A model generated the notes under the pieces. The model ran no database searches and was not told the DNA's origin. It worked only from the letters and a program-made list of their open reading frames with translations. Made by a program: the position numbers and the translations under genes. From Streptomyces sp. NRRL F-2664 (GTDB lineage Bacteria; Actinomycetota; Actinomycetes; Streptomycetales; Streptomycetaceae), in contig NZ_JOFX01000031.1 of NCBI RefSeq assembly GCF_000719345.1, forward strand, positions 14,558-78,557: 64,000 nt of DNA. The letters are read 5' to 3'. This document shows, one piece after another, positions 17,107-26,640 of the stretch (the stretch's first letter is position 1; each line of letters starts with the position of its first letter).

Positions 17107-17871
17107 TCAGCCCTCCTTGTTGACAGTTGCCGCATCCAGGAACGCCGGGCGCTCCCCGCCGCCGTGCACCAGCAGGCCGGCCCCGCTCACGTACCGCGCC
17201 CGGTCGGAGGCGAGGAAGACCGCCGCGTCGCCCACGTCGTCCGGTTCGGCGAGGCGGCCCAGCGGGACGGTCGCGCCGACCGCCTTGATCCCGGCCTCGT
17301 CCCCGTAGTGCAGGTGCGCGAGTTCGGTGCGCACCATGCCGAGGAGCAGCGAGTTCACCCGTACTTCGGGGGCCCACTCGACGGCCATGGACCGGGCGAG
17401 GCTCTCCAGGCCCGCCTTGGCCGCACCGTAGGCCGCCGTCCCCGGTGAGGGGCGGGTGCCGCTGACGCTGCCGATCATCACGACCGAGCCGCGGGCCCGT
17501 CTCAGCCAGGGGTGGGCGGCCAGGGAGGCCGTCATCGGGGCGACGAGGTTCAGCTCGACGACCCGGGCGTGGCGTTCGGCGTCGCCCTCGCCGAGGAGGC
17601 GGTACGGAGTCCCGCCGGCGTTGTTGACCAGGCAGTCGAGCCGCCCGTACCGGTCGGCGACCGCGTCGAAGAAGTTCCGTACGGCGCCCGCGTCGCGCAG
17701 GTCGAGCGCGGTGAAGGACGCTTCGCGGCCGCCCGCCGCGACCGGCCGGTCCGGGGGCCGGCGTGCGCAGACGACGACCTCGGCGCCGGCCGCGAGGAAC
17801 GACCGGGCGATGCCGGCACCGACGCCCCTGGTTCCGCCGGTGACGACGGCGACCCTCCCGTCGAGCTCCAT
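17107..17871 (-). CDS. SDR oxidoreductase, steroid C/D-ring cluster (Rv3549c-like)
   Basis: The 254-residue classical SDR has the cofactor loop VTGGTRGVGAGIA, LDLRD, NNAGG, the Ser in MIGSVSG, and YGAAKAG as the catalytic Tyr/Lys. It is the first gene of a leftward two-gene operon, divergent from echA20, and the shared 56-nt promoter space contains the putative KstR2 operator. It is likely a ketone/alcohol dehydrogenase acting on CoA-bound ring C/D fragments of sterols. The substrate is inferred only from context. Confidence 0.85.
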   Translation of the reverse strand: MELDGRVAVVTGGTRGVGAGIARSFLAAGAEVVVCARRPPDRPVAAGGREASFTALDLRDAGAVRNFFDAVADRYGRLDCLVNNAGGTPYRLLGEGDAERHARVVELNLVAPMTASLAAHPWLRRARGSVVMIGSVSGTRPSPGTAAYGAAKAGLESLARSMAVEWAPEVRVNSLLLGMVRTELAHLHYGDEAGIKAVGATVPLGRLAEPDDVGDAAVFLASDRARYVSGAGLLVHGGGERPAFLDAATVNKEG

Positions 17872-17889
17872 CGGCTGCTACCTTCCTCA

Positions 17890-17909
17890 CCTAACAAATG
17901 TTTGGTGGA
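17890..17909. promoter_or_regulatory. Putative KstR2 operator (SDR / echA20 divergent promoter)
   Basis: CCTAACAAATGTTTGGTGGA is an imperfect palindrome (TAACAAA/TTTGGT arms) in the middle of the 56-nt divergent intergenic region. It is 17/20 identical to the reverse complement of the element at 28117-28136. It also fits the mycobacterial KstR2 motif as I remember it (AnCAAGnnCTTGnT) with two mismatches. Confidence 0.7.
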
Positions 17910-17927
17910 AAGGTAGCTGATCCTCTC

Positions 17928-18677
17928 ATGGGTGTCTCCACCTCCCGCCCGGACCAGGGCGTCGCACAGGTCACGGTCGACTTCCCGCCCGTCAACGCGC
18001 TGCCCGTGCAAGGCTGGTACGACCTCGCCGACGCCCTGCGGGCCACGGGCCGGGACCCCGAGGTCCGGTGCGTGGTCCTCGCCGCCGGGGGCCGCGGCTT
18101 CAACGCGGGGGTCGACATCAAGGAGATGCAGCGCGACACCGGCCGCGCGGCCCTCATCGGCGCGAACCGGGGCTGCTACGAGGCGTTCGCCGCTGTCTAC
18201 GAGTGCGAGGTGCCCGTCGTCGCGGCCGTGCACGGCTTCTGCCTGGGCGGCGGCATCGGCCTGGTCGGCAACGCCGACGCGATCGTCGCCTCCGACGACG
18301 CCGTCTTCGGGCTGCCCGAACTCGACCGGGGCGCCCTCGGCGCCGCCACCCACCTGTCCCGGCTGGTGCCCCAGCACCTGATGCGCGCCCTCTACTACAC
18401 CTCGCGCACCGCGACCGCCGCCGAACTGCACGCCCACGGCTCGGTCTGGAAGGTGGTCCCGGCCCACGGCCTGCGCGCGGCCGCGCTGGAACTGGCCGGG
18501 GAGATCGCGCAGAAGGACGGCCACCTGATCCGGCTGGCGAAGGCGGCCATCAACGGGATCGACCCGGTGGACGTGCGCCGCAGCTACCGCTTCGAGCAGG
18601 GCTTCACCTTCGAGGCCAACCTCAGCGGGGTGGCCGACCGGATCCGCGACACCTTCGGGAAGGGAGAGCGCGCATGA
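17928..18677 (+). CDS. echA20: Enoyl-CoA hydratase-family ring hydrolase EchA20
   Basis: The 249-residue crotonase-fold protein carries GRGFNAGVDIKEMQ (oxyanion loop 1) and HGFCLGGGIGLVGNADAIVA (oxyanion loop 2), then FGLPELDRGALGAATHLSRLVPQH, which is distinctive for EchA20-type proteins. In mycobacteria EchA20 opens steroid ring D as a hydrolase on HIEC-CoA; I infer the same here from sequence pattern and the ipdA-ipdB-ipdC neighbours. I start at ATG 17928, since an upstream ATG at 17898 lies inside the putative operator. Its stop overlaps the ipdA start by 4 nt. Confidence 0.88.
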   Translation: MGVSTSRPDQGVAQVTVDFPPVNALPVQGWYDLADALRATGRDPEVRCVVLAAGGRGFNAGVDIKEMQRDTGRAALIGANRGCYEAFAAVYECEVPVVAAVHGFCLGGGIGLVGNADAIVASDDAVFGLPELDRGALGAATHLSRLVPQHLMRALYYTSRTATAAELHAHGSVWKVVPAHGLRAAALELAGEIAQKDGHLIRLAKAAINGIDPVDVRRSYRFEQGFTFEANLSGVADRIRDTFGKGERA

Positions 18678-19525
18678 GCGACAAGACCATGACCGTCGAG
18701 GAGGTGGTCGGGCAGCTGCGCAGCGGAATGACCGTCGGGATCGGCGGCTGGGGATCCCGGCGCAAGCCCATGGCCCTGGTCAGAGCGCTGCTCCGGTCCG
18801 ACATCACCGATCTCACCGTAATCGCCTACGGCGGTCCCGATGTCGGTCTGCTGGCGGCCGCGGGCCGGATCCGCCGGCTCGTCGCCCCCTTCGCCACCCT
18901 GGACTCCATCGCGCTGGAGCCGCACTTCCGCGCCGCCCGCGAACGGGCCGCCTTCACGCTCACCGAGTACGACGAGGCGATGTTCATGTGGGGCCTGCAC
19001 GCCGCCGCCAACCGGCTGCCCTTCCTCCCGGTCCGCGCCGGTCTCGGCTCCGACGTGATGCGGGTCAATCCGGACCTGCGCACGGTCACCTCGCCCTACG
19101 CCGACGGCGAGGAGCTCGTCGCCGTGCCCGCCCTGCGCATGGACGCCGCCCTCGTCCACCTCAACCGCGCGGACCGCCTCGGCAACGCCCAGTACCTGGG
19201 CCCGGACCCGTACTTCGACGACCTGTTCTGCGAGGCCGCCGACGCCGCCTACGTCTCCTGCGAGCAGCTCGTGGGGACCGCCGAGCTCAGCAAGGCCGGG
19301 CCCCCGCAGTCGCTCCTCGTCAGCCGGCACTCCGTCACCGGTGTGGTGGAGACCCCGAACGGCGCGCACTTCACCTCCTGCGCCCCCGACTACGACCGCG
19401 ACGAGGCCTTCCAGAAGCTCTACGCGAGCACGCCCTGGCCGGAGTTCTCGGCCCGCTTCCTGTCCGGGGCGGGCGAGCACGACTACCAGTCGGCCGTCCG
19501 GACCTGGCACGAGGAGCAGCAGTGA
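18674..19525 (+). CDS. ipdA: CoA-transferase-like ring hydrolase, alpha subunit (IpdA)
   Basis: The 283-residue protein is a class I CoA-transferase alpha-type subunit with VGIGGWGSRRKPMALVRALL at the N terminus and RADRLGNAQYLGPDPYFDDLF in the middle. IpdA and IpdB together act not as a transferase but as a hydrolase opening the last steroid ring of COCHEA-CoA in mycobacteria. ATGA overlaps with both neighbours (echA20 upstream, ipdB downstream via GTGA) indicate coupled synthesis of the two subunits. Confidence 0.9.
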   Translation: MSDKTMTVEEVVGQLRSGMTVGIGGWGSRRKPMALVRALLRSDITDLTVIAYGGPDVGLLAAAGRIRRLVAPFATLDSIALEPHFRAARERAAFTLTEYDEAMFMWGLHAAANRLPFLPVRAGLGSDVMRVNPDLRTVTSPYADGEELVAVPALRMDAALVHLNRADRLGNAQYLGPDPYFDDLFCEAADAAYVSCEQLVGTAELSKAGPPQSLLVSRHSVTGVVETPNGAHFTSCAPDYDRDEAFQKLYASTPWPEFSARFLSGAGEHDYQSAVRTWHEEQQ

Positions 19526-20274
19526 CCACGACGACCGGCACGTCAGCCGCCCCCGCCACCCGTGCCGAGTACTGCGTGGTCGCGTGCGCCGAGGCCTGGC
19601 GCGGCGACGGCGAGGTGCTCGCCAGCCCGATGGGTCTGATCCCCTCCTTGGGGGCCCGCCTCGCGAAGCGGACCTTCTCCCCCGACCTGCTGCTGACGGA
19701 CGGCGAGGCCATGCTCGTCGGGCTGGACGGCACGCCCGAGGGGTGGCTCCCGTACCGGCGCCACCTGACGATGGTCACCGGCGGCCGGCGGCACGTGATG
19801 ATGGGCGCGAGCCAGATCGACCGGTTCGGCAACCAGAACATCTCCTGCATCGGCGACTGGGAGCGGCCGTCCCGCCAGCTGCTCGGCGTCCGCGGCGCGC
19901 CCGTGAACACCCTCAACCATCCGGTGAGCTACTGGATCCCGCGGCATTCGACCCGGGTCTTCGTCGAACGCGTCGACATGGTGAGCGGCGTGGGCCACGA
20001 CCGGGCCGCCGAGGCCGGGGTGACCCGCTTCCACCGGCTGCCCCGGGTGGTGAGCGACCTGGGCGTCTTCGACTTCGCCGGCCCCGGGAACACGATGCGG
20101 CTGGCCTCCCTGCACCCCGGGGTGACCGTCGGGCAGGTGCGGGCGGCGACCGGCTTCGAGCTGGCGCTGCCCGAGGAGGTCCCTTGCACGCGGGAGCCGA
20201 CGGGGCCCGAACTGCGGCTCATCCGCGAGGTGATCGACCCCAAGGGGCTGCGCGACCGGGAAGTGCGGGGCTGA
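19522..20274 (+). CDS. ipdB: CoA-transferase-like ring hydrolase, beta subunit (IpdB)
   Basis: The 250-residue partner of IpdA carries CVVACAEAWRGDGEVLASPMGLIPSLGARLAK, then LTDGEAMLVG, GASQIDRFGNQNISCIGD and VSGVGHDRAAEAG, the expected blocks of the beta subunit. The start is GTG 19522, overlapping the ipdA stop by 4 nt. The heteromer should hydrolyse the ring C enone of the cyclohexene-carboxyl-CoA intermediate of HIP degradation. Four nucleotides separate it from ipdC. Confidence 0.9.
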   Translation: MTTTTGTSAAPATRAEYCVVACAEAWRGDGEVLASPMGLIPSLGARLAKRTFSPDLLLTDGEAMLVGLDGTPEGWLPYRRHLTMVTGGRRHVMMGASQIDRFGNQNISCIGDWERPSRQLLGVRGAPVNTLNHPVSYWIPRHSTRVFVERVDMVSGVGHDRAAEAGVTRFHRLPRVVSDLGVFDFAGPGNTMRLASLHPGVTVGQVRAATGFELALPEEVPCTREPTGPELRLIREVIDPKGLRDREVRG

Positions 20275-20278
20275 AGCG

Positions 20279-21406
20279 GTGGAGACGGCGTTCACGAAAC
20301 TGGTCGGGGTCGAGCACCCGATCGTGCAGACGGGCATGGGCTGGGTCGCCGGCCCCCGCCTGGTGTCGGCCGCGGCGAACGCGGGCGCCCTGGGCATCCT
20401 GGCCTCGGCGACGATGACCACGGAGCACCTGCGGTCGGCGGTCCGCGAGGTGCGCTCACGGGTGCCGCGGGGGACCCCGTTCGGCGTCAACCTGCGGGCG
20501 GACGCCGGGGACGCACCCGAACGCGTCCGGCTGATCATCGAGGAGGGGGTGCGGGTCGCGTCCTTCGCGCTCGCGCCCTCCCAGGAGCTGATCGGCCGGC
20601 TGAAGAACGCGGGCGTGGTCGTCATCCCGTCGATCGGAGCCCGGCGGCACGCCGAGAAGGTGGCGGCCTGGGGCGCCGACGCGGTGATCGTGCAGGGCGG
20701 TGAGGGCGGCGGCCACACCGGGGACGTCGCCACCACCGTGCTGCTGCCGCAGGTCGTGGACGCCGTGGACATCCCGGTGGTCGCGGCGGGCGGCTTCGGC
20801 GACGGCCGCGGCCTGGTCGCCGCCCTGGCCTACGGAGCGGCCGGCATCGCCATGGGCACCCGGTTCCTGCTGACGTCGGACTCGACCGTCCCGGACGCCG
20901 TGAAGGCCGCGTACCTGAAGGCGACGGTCAGGGACGTCACCGTCACCACGGCCGTCGACGGGCTGCCGCACCGCATGCTCCGTACGGAGCTGGTCGACTC
21001 CCTGGAGCGCGCCGGCCGCACCCGGGCGCTGGTCCGGGCGGTCCGACACGCGGCCGGCTTGCGGAGGCTGTCCGGTCTGAGCTGGCCGCAGATGGTCCGC
21101 GACGGCCTGGCGATGAAACACGGCAAGGACCTCTCCTGGAGCCAGGTCCTGCTCGCCGCGAACACCCCCATGCTCCTCAAAGCGTCCATGGTCGAGGGCC
21201 GTACGGACCTCGGCGTCATGGCATCGGGCCAGATCGCGGGGGTGATCGACGACCTCCCGTCCTGTGCGGAGCTCGTCTCCCGCGTGATGGCCGAGGCCCA
21301 GTCCGTGCTGGACCGTCTGCACGGACCGGACGGACCGTACGGACCGCTTGGGCCGGGCGTGCCGGACGGACCGCATGTGCCCGACGCCCTGCCACCACCA
21401 GGGTGA
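20279..21406 (+). CDS. ipdC: Flavin-dependent reductase IpdC (nitronate monooxygenase family)
   Basis: The 375-residue TIM-barrel flavoprotein shows VEHPIVQTGMGWVAGPRLVSA, VQGGEGGGHTGDVATTVLLP (phosphate/FMN loop) and VVAAGGFGDGRGLVAALAYGAAGIAMGTRFL. It belongs to the 2-nitropropane dioxygenase-like group that includes IpdC, which modifies the redox state of HIP-CoA intermediates. The start is GTG 20279. The last 35 residues are an unusual Gly/Pro/Asp tail (GPDGPYGPLGPG...) encoded by GGACCG-type repeats, probably a late extension. The tyrosine phosphatase gene follows after 30 nt. Confidence 0.87.
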   Translation: METAFTKLVGVEHPIVQTGMGWVAGPRLVSAAANAGALGILASATMTTEHLRSAVREVRSRVPRGTPFGVNLRADAGDAPERVRLIIEEGVRVASFALAPSQELIGRLKNAGVVVIPSIGARRHAEKVAAWGADAVIVQGGEGGGHTGDVATTVLLPQVVDAVDIPVVAAGGFGDGRGLVAALAYGAAGIAMGTRFLLTSDSTVPDAVKAAYLKATVRDVTVTTAVDGLPHRMLRTELVDSLERAGRTRALVRAVRHAAGLRRLSGLSWPQMVRDGLAMKHGKDLSWSQVLLAANTPMLLKASMVEGRTDLGVMASGQIAGVIDDLPSCAELVSRVMAEAQSVLDRLHGPDGPYGPLGPGVPDGPHVPDALPPPG

Positions 21407-21436
21407 TCCCCCTTCTGCGTCACAGGAGTCGCCCCC

Positions 21437-22363
21437 ATGAGCCGTACCGGGATCCGCAGAGGGGCCGCGGCAGCCGTCGCCGCCCTCGCCCTCGCCACCC
21501 TGCCGACCGCCGTGCACGCGGCGGCCGCACCCGAAGCCGGGACCGTCACCCGGCACCAGCAGCAGGCTGAAACGATCCGCCAGATCGTCCTCCAGGGCGC
21601 TGTCAACGTCCGCGACCTCGGCGGCCACCGCACCTGGACGGGCGGCCAGGTCCGCCACGGCCTCGTCTACCGGTCCGACGCCCTGGGCAGGCTGACCGAC
21701 GCGGACGTCACCACCGTCTCCGGTCTGGGCCTCACGAAGGTCGTCGACTTCCGGATCCCGATGGAGGTGCAGTACGACGGCGCCGACCGGCTGCCCGCCG
21801 GACTGTCCGCCACCTCCCGCCCCGTGAGCGACCTCGGCCTCTACGGCACGCTGGTCTCGGCGATCGGCAGCGGGGACCCCGTCAGGCAGGAGCAGATGCT
21901 CGGCGGCGGCCGCGCCGAGGCCTACATGCGCGACATCTACCGCACCTTCGTGACCGGCGCCGAGAACCGGGCGCAGTTCGCGGCGACCCTGCGGGAGCTC
22001 GCCGACGGCCGGCAGGGCCCGCTCCTGTACCACTGCACGTCCGGCAAGGACCGGACGGGTTGGATGAGTTACGTGCTGCTGCGCGCCCTCGCCGTCCCCG
22101 AGGAGAGCGCCGAGCGGGACTACCTGGCGTCGAACACCTTCCGCGCCGCGTACGACGCGAAGGTGCGGGCCGGCCTGAAGCAGTCGGGCCGGATGCAGAA
22201 CCCGGACCTGCTGATCCCGCTCCAGGAGGTCCGCCAGGACTACCTGGACGCGGCGACGGCGCAACTGGAGGCCGACTACGGCAGCTTCTACGGCTACCTG
22301 ACCCGGGGCCTCGGCCTGGACCTGCGCACCCTGGCGAAACTCCAGACCGGGCTGGTCCGGTAG
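21437..22363 (+). CDS. Secreted tyrosine/phosphoinositide-type protein phosphatase
   Basis: The 308-residue precursor has a signal peptide (RRGAAAAVAALALATLPTAVHA). The phosphatase domain contains NVRDLGGHRTWTGGQVRHGLVYRSDAL, the N-terminal signature of the MptpB/Y_phosphatase3 family, and the P-loop HCTSGKDRTG (HCx5R). Such enzymes can remove phosphate from Tyr/Ser residues and from phosphoinositides. Here it would act outside the cell. It lies 30 nt after ipdC on the same strand, with GGAG upstream, so read-through is possible, but no link to steroid metabolism is evident. Confidence 0.88.
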   Translation: MSRTGIRRGAAAAVAALALATLPTAVHAAAAPEAGTVTRHQQQAETIRQIVLQGAVNVRDLGGHRTWTGGQVRHGLVYRSDALGRLTDADVTTVSGLGLTKVVDFRIPMEVQYDGADRLPAGLSATSRPVSDLGLYGTLVSAIGSGDPVRQEQMLGGGRAEAYMRDIYRTFVTGAENRAQFAATLRELADGRQGPLLYHCTSGKDRTGWMSYVLLRALAVPEESAERDYLASNTFRAAYDAKVRAGLKQSGRMQNPDLLIPLQEVRQDYLDAATAQLEADYGSFYGYLTRGLGLDLRTLAKLQTGLVR

Positions 22364-22370
22364 CGGACGC

Positions 22371-22405
22371 GACGACGGGCAGTGCGCGCGGCACTGCCCG
22401 TCGTC
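22371..22405. terminator. Strong bidirectional terminator
   Basis: A perfect 15-bp stem pairs GACGACGGGCAGTGC (22371-22385) with GCACTGCCCGTCGTC (22391-22405) around GCGCG. It lies between the phosphatase stop and the convergent helicase stop. Confidence 0.85.
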
Positions 22406-22473
22406 GTCCTGCGGTCGGAGCGGGTCGGACCGCAGTCGACCGTGCGCTCGGACGGTGTCGTCGTCCGTGCGGG

Positions 22474-24159
22474 TCAGACCGTGCGGCGGCGGCCCTGGCC
22501 GGCGGCCGTGCCGACACGGCTGCGGGCGGAGGCCGCCGCGGCGCCGCCGCCGGAGCCGCCCGCCGTGCGCCGGCCGCGCTCGCCGGATGTGCCGGCCGAG
22601 CCGCCCTGCCCGTTCTGGCCGCCGCGACGGGCCTGGCCCGCGCCGGAGGCGGCCGGGGCCTGCCCGGAGCCGCCGCCGGAACGGCGGCTGCGGCCGCCGG
22701 CCGCCGGGGCTGCGCCGGTGGCGGAACCGCCGCGCCCGCCGCCCGAGCGGCGACGCGAGCCGGAACCGGAGCCCGAGCCGCTGCGCGCCTTCGGCGCGGG
22801 CTGCTGCGGGACCTCCAGCACCACCGGGATGCCCGAGGGTTCCCGGGCGCCGGTCAGCCGGGCCAGTTCCTCGTCGGAGGACTTGATCTGCGCGGTGCGC
22901 GGGGAGATCCCCGCGTCCGACATCAGCCGGGTCATGTCCCGCTTCTGGTCGGGCAGGACCAGCGTGACGACGCTGCCGGACTCGCCGGCCCGGGCGGTAC
23001 GACCGCCGCGGTGCAAGTAGTCCTTGTGATCGGTCGGCGGGTCGATGTTGACGACGAGGTCGAGGTCGTCGATGTGGATGCCGCGCGCCGCCACGTTCGT
23101 CGCGATCAGCGCGGTGACCTCGCCGGTCTTGAACCAGTCGAGGGTGCGGTTGCGCTGCGGCTGGGAGCGGCCGCCGTGCAGGCCGGAGGCGCGCACGCCG
23201 TCGGCGAGGAGCTTCTTGACCATGCGGTCCACGCCGCGCTTGGTGTCCACGAACATGATCACCCGGCCGTCGCGAGCAGCTATGCGCGTCGCCACGGCCT
23301 TCTTGTCGGTCTCGTCCATGACGTACAGGACGTGGTGCTCCATGGTGGTGACCGCGCCGGCCGACGGGTCCACGGAGTGGCCGACCGGGTCGGTCAGGAA
23401 CATCTTGACGAGCTTGTCGATGTTCTTGTCGAGGGTCGCCGAGAAGAGCATGGTCTGGCCGCCGGCCTCCACCTGCTTGAGCAGCGCGGTCACCTGCGGC
23501 ATGAAGCCCATGTCGGTCATCTGGTCGGCCTCGTCGAGCACGGTGATCGACACCTGCGACAGGTCCGCGTCACCGCGGTCGATGAGGTCCTTGAGCCGGC
23601 CGGGAGTGGCGACCAGCACCTCGGCGCCGCGGCGCAGGGCGCCCGACTGGCGGTTGATCGACATGCCGCCGACGACGGTGGCGATGCGCAGGTTGACGGC
23701 CGTGGCGTACGGGGCCAGCGAGTCGGTCACCTGCTGCGCGAGCTCGCGGGTCGGTACGAGGACCATCGCGAGCGGCGCCTTCGGCTGCGCGCGGCGGCCG
23801 GCGGTGCGGGCCAGCAGCGCCAGGCCGAAGGCGAGCGTCTTGCCGGAGCCGGTGCGGCCGCGGCCGAGGAGGTCCCGGCCGGCCAGGGAGTTCGGCAGGG
23901 TCGCTGCCTGGATGGGGAAGGGCTCGGTGACGCCCTGGGCGGCGAGGGTCTTCAGCAGCGCCTCGGGCATGTCCATGTCCTCGAACGCGGCGATCGGCGG
24001 CAGCGCCGGCACGGTCGGCTCGGGCATGGTGAATTCCTGGGGCCGGGGGGCGGGCGGGGCGGACTTCTGGCGTCCCGCGCCAGCCTTCGGACGCCCCTGG
24101 GCCGCTCCTCGTCCCCGTGCGGGGCGGCGGCTGGGTCGTGCGGAGCTGGAGCTGGTCAT
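22474..24159 (-). CDS. DEAD-box RNA helicase
   Basis: The 561-residue helicase has all superfamily 2 motifs: Q motif (PFPIQAATLPNSLAGRDLLG), I GRTGSGKT, Ia PTRELAQQ, Ib TPGRL, II DEAD, III SAT, IV IMFVDTKR, V ATNVAARGIHI and VI HRGGRTARAG. A basic N-terminal tail of about 40 residues and a long Gly/Ser/Arg-rich C-terminal tail (last 110 residues or so, RGG-like) should bind RNA. Motif I has GRGRTGSGKT, with Gly-Arg in place of the common Ala-Gln/Glu. I start at ATG 24159 because AGGAGGG lies 9 nt upstream. It follows a cold-shock gene with an internal hairpin, so it likely unwinds RNA at low temperature. Confidence 0.93.
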   Translation of the reverse strand: MTSSSSARPSRRPARGRGAAQGRPKAGAGRQKSAPPAPRPQEFTMPEPTVPALPPIAAFEDMDMPEALLKTLAAQGVTEPFPIQAATLPNSLAGRDLLGRGRTGSGKTLAFGLALLARTAGRRAQPKAPLAMVLVPTRELAQQVTDSLAPYATAVNLRIATVVGGMSINRQSGALRRGAEVLVATPGRLKDLIDRGDADLSQVSITVLDEADQMTDMGFMPQVTALLKQVEAGGQTMLFSATLDKNIDKLVKMFLTDPVGHSVDPSAGAVTTMEHHVLYVMDETDKKAVATRIAARDGRVIMFVDTKRGVDRMVKKLLADGVRASGLHGGRSQPQRNRTLDWFKTGEVTALIATNVAARGIHIDDLDLVVNIDPPTDHKDYLHRGGRTARAGESGSVVTLVLPDQKRDMTRLMSDAGISPRTAQIKSSDEELARLTGAREPSGIPVVLEVPQQPAPKARSGSGSGSGSRRRSGGGRGGSATGAAPAAGGRSRRSGGGSGQAPAASGAGQARRGGQNGQGGSAGTSGERGRRTAGGSGGGAAAASARSRVGTAAGQGRRRTV

Positions 24160-24214
24160 GCGAGAAAGCCCTCCTGAAACCGGCAGGTGAAACAAAGGTG
24201 GAGACAGCAGACAA

Positions 24215-24248
24215 GCCGGGGTCCGCACCTCGCGGCGCGGACCCCGGC
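24215..24248 (-). terminator. Hairpin between cold-shock gene and helicase
   Basis: GCCGGGGTCCGC (24215-24226) pairs perfectly with GCGGACCCCGGC (24237-24248) and, read leftward, is followed by CTTGTCT. It lies 12 nt past the cold-shock stop, so it either ends that transcript or acts as a partial terminator giving less helicase than cold-shock protein. Confidence 0.75.
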
Positions 24249-24260
24249 ATGCTGAAGGAA

Positions 24261-24464
24261 TTAGGCGGGGATGATGTTCTCCGCCTGGGGGCCCTTCTGG
24301 CCCTGCGTCACGTCGAAGGACACACGCTGGCCCTCGGTGAGCTCACGGAAGCCCTGGGTGGCGATGTTCGAGTAGTGGGCGAAGACGTCCGGACCGCCGC
24401 CGTCCTGCTCGATGAAGCCGAAGCCCTTTTCCGAGTTGAACCACTTCACGGTGCCAAGTGCCAT
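24261..24464 (-). CDS. Cold-shock protein (CspA family)
   Basis: The 67-residue protein is a single cold-shock domain: [20 protein letters not shown] with RNP-1 (KGFGFI), then DVFAHYS as RNP-2. It binds single-stranded nucleic acid and melts RNA structure. The start at 24464 has AGGAG 7 nt upstream. An AT-richer leader of roughly 130 nt lies upstream (24465-24595), as is usual for cold-shock mRNAs. The next gene on the strand is a DEAD-box helicase, a common functional pairing. Confidence 0.96.
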   Translation of the reverse strand: MALGTVKWFNSEKGFGFIEQDGGGPDVFAHYSNIATQGFRELTEGQRVSFDVTQGQKGPQAENIIPA

Positions 24465-24696
24465 TTGAATCTCCTGAATAGGCGGCAAGGGCCCCATCCG
24501 GAGATCCCGGTAAAAACAATAAAAGCGCCTGAGGACATTCCCGTCAGGCGCACATAGTTTCATGGGTACCACAACTGCAACGGTGACTAAGCTAGCACAC
24601 CTCCGGCCCGTGGTGTCGACGGGGCGGGTGTGACGTGTGCTGCCGTGGTGTCGCAAAGCCCTGGTGGCGGGCTCCGGCGCCTGGTTTGATCATGGG

Positions 24697-25448
24697 ATGG
24701 CAGCGATCAGAGAGCCCTGGGGGCTCAGTGTGCTCGGCGCGGGCAGCGTGTCCGCCGAACCCCGTCTCGCCCTCGTGGACCTGGCGGTCGACCTCGTCGC
24801 CCCGACGCCGAAGGTGGCCTTCGCCGAGGCGGGGGCGGCGGTGGCGCGGCTGCGGGAGACCCTGCGGGAGCACGGCATACCGGATGCGGACGTCTCGGGC
24901 TCCCGGCTGCGCCTCACCTCCCAGTACAGCGGTTACGGCGCGGAGCGCACCTTCCTCGGCTACAGCTGCGAGGCGAAGTACACGGTGCAGACCGAGGCGC
25001 TCGACCGGATCGAGCTGCTGATCGAGGACGCCGTCACGGCCGGCGCCAACCGCGTCGACGACGTGCGCTTCGAGGTCCGGGACAAGCCGGCGATGCGGGA
25101 CGAGGCGCGCCGCCGGGCGGTCGAGGCCGCTCGGCGCAAGGCCGAGGTCTACGCGGAGGCCTGCGGGGTCGACCTGGGGGCGGTGATCCACATCCAGGAC
25201 GTGAACCCGGAGTCGGTCGGCGGGCACGGCCGCAGCGCGAGCCGCGCGGACCACGAGTACGAAGGCACCCTCTCGCCGGGCTCGGTGCGCGTGGACGCCG
25301 CGGTCCTCCTCGGCTTCGCCCTTGCGCCCGCCGGCAGTGCCACCGCGCAGGACGCCGACTCCGAGGACGCCGACCGGGGGGATGACGACCCGGGGGCCGG
25401 CGCCCCGGAGGACACCGGCCAGGGGGGCACCGACCCGGAGGACACCGT

Positions 25449-25452
<4 letters not shown>
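24697..25452 (+). CDS. SIMPL-domain (DUF541) protein, second copy
   Basis: The 251-residue protein starts MAAIREPWGLSVLGAGSVSAEP and carries the SIMPL blocks: an early beta segment (LALVDLAVDLVA), a central LRLTSQYSG strand, a VDDVRFEV strand, and the helix DEARRRAVEAARRKAEVYAEACGV. The acidic C-terminal tail (DADSEDADRGDDDPG) is probably disordered. It is a diverged paralogue of the protein at 3269-3976. ATG 24697 is chosen by homology. Its TAG stop shares bases with the convergent thiolase stop. The role is unknown. Confidence 0.75.
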
Positions 25453-26606
<1,154 letters not shown>

Positions 26607-26640
26607 GGGGACTCCTCGGGCGGTCGGACGGTCGGGGCTG

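Noticed and set aside
17898..17927. ATG 17898 as the echA20 start
   Set aside because: It lies inside the putative KstR2 operator and adds ten residues not typical for the family.
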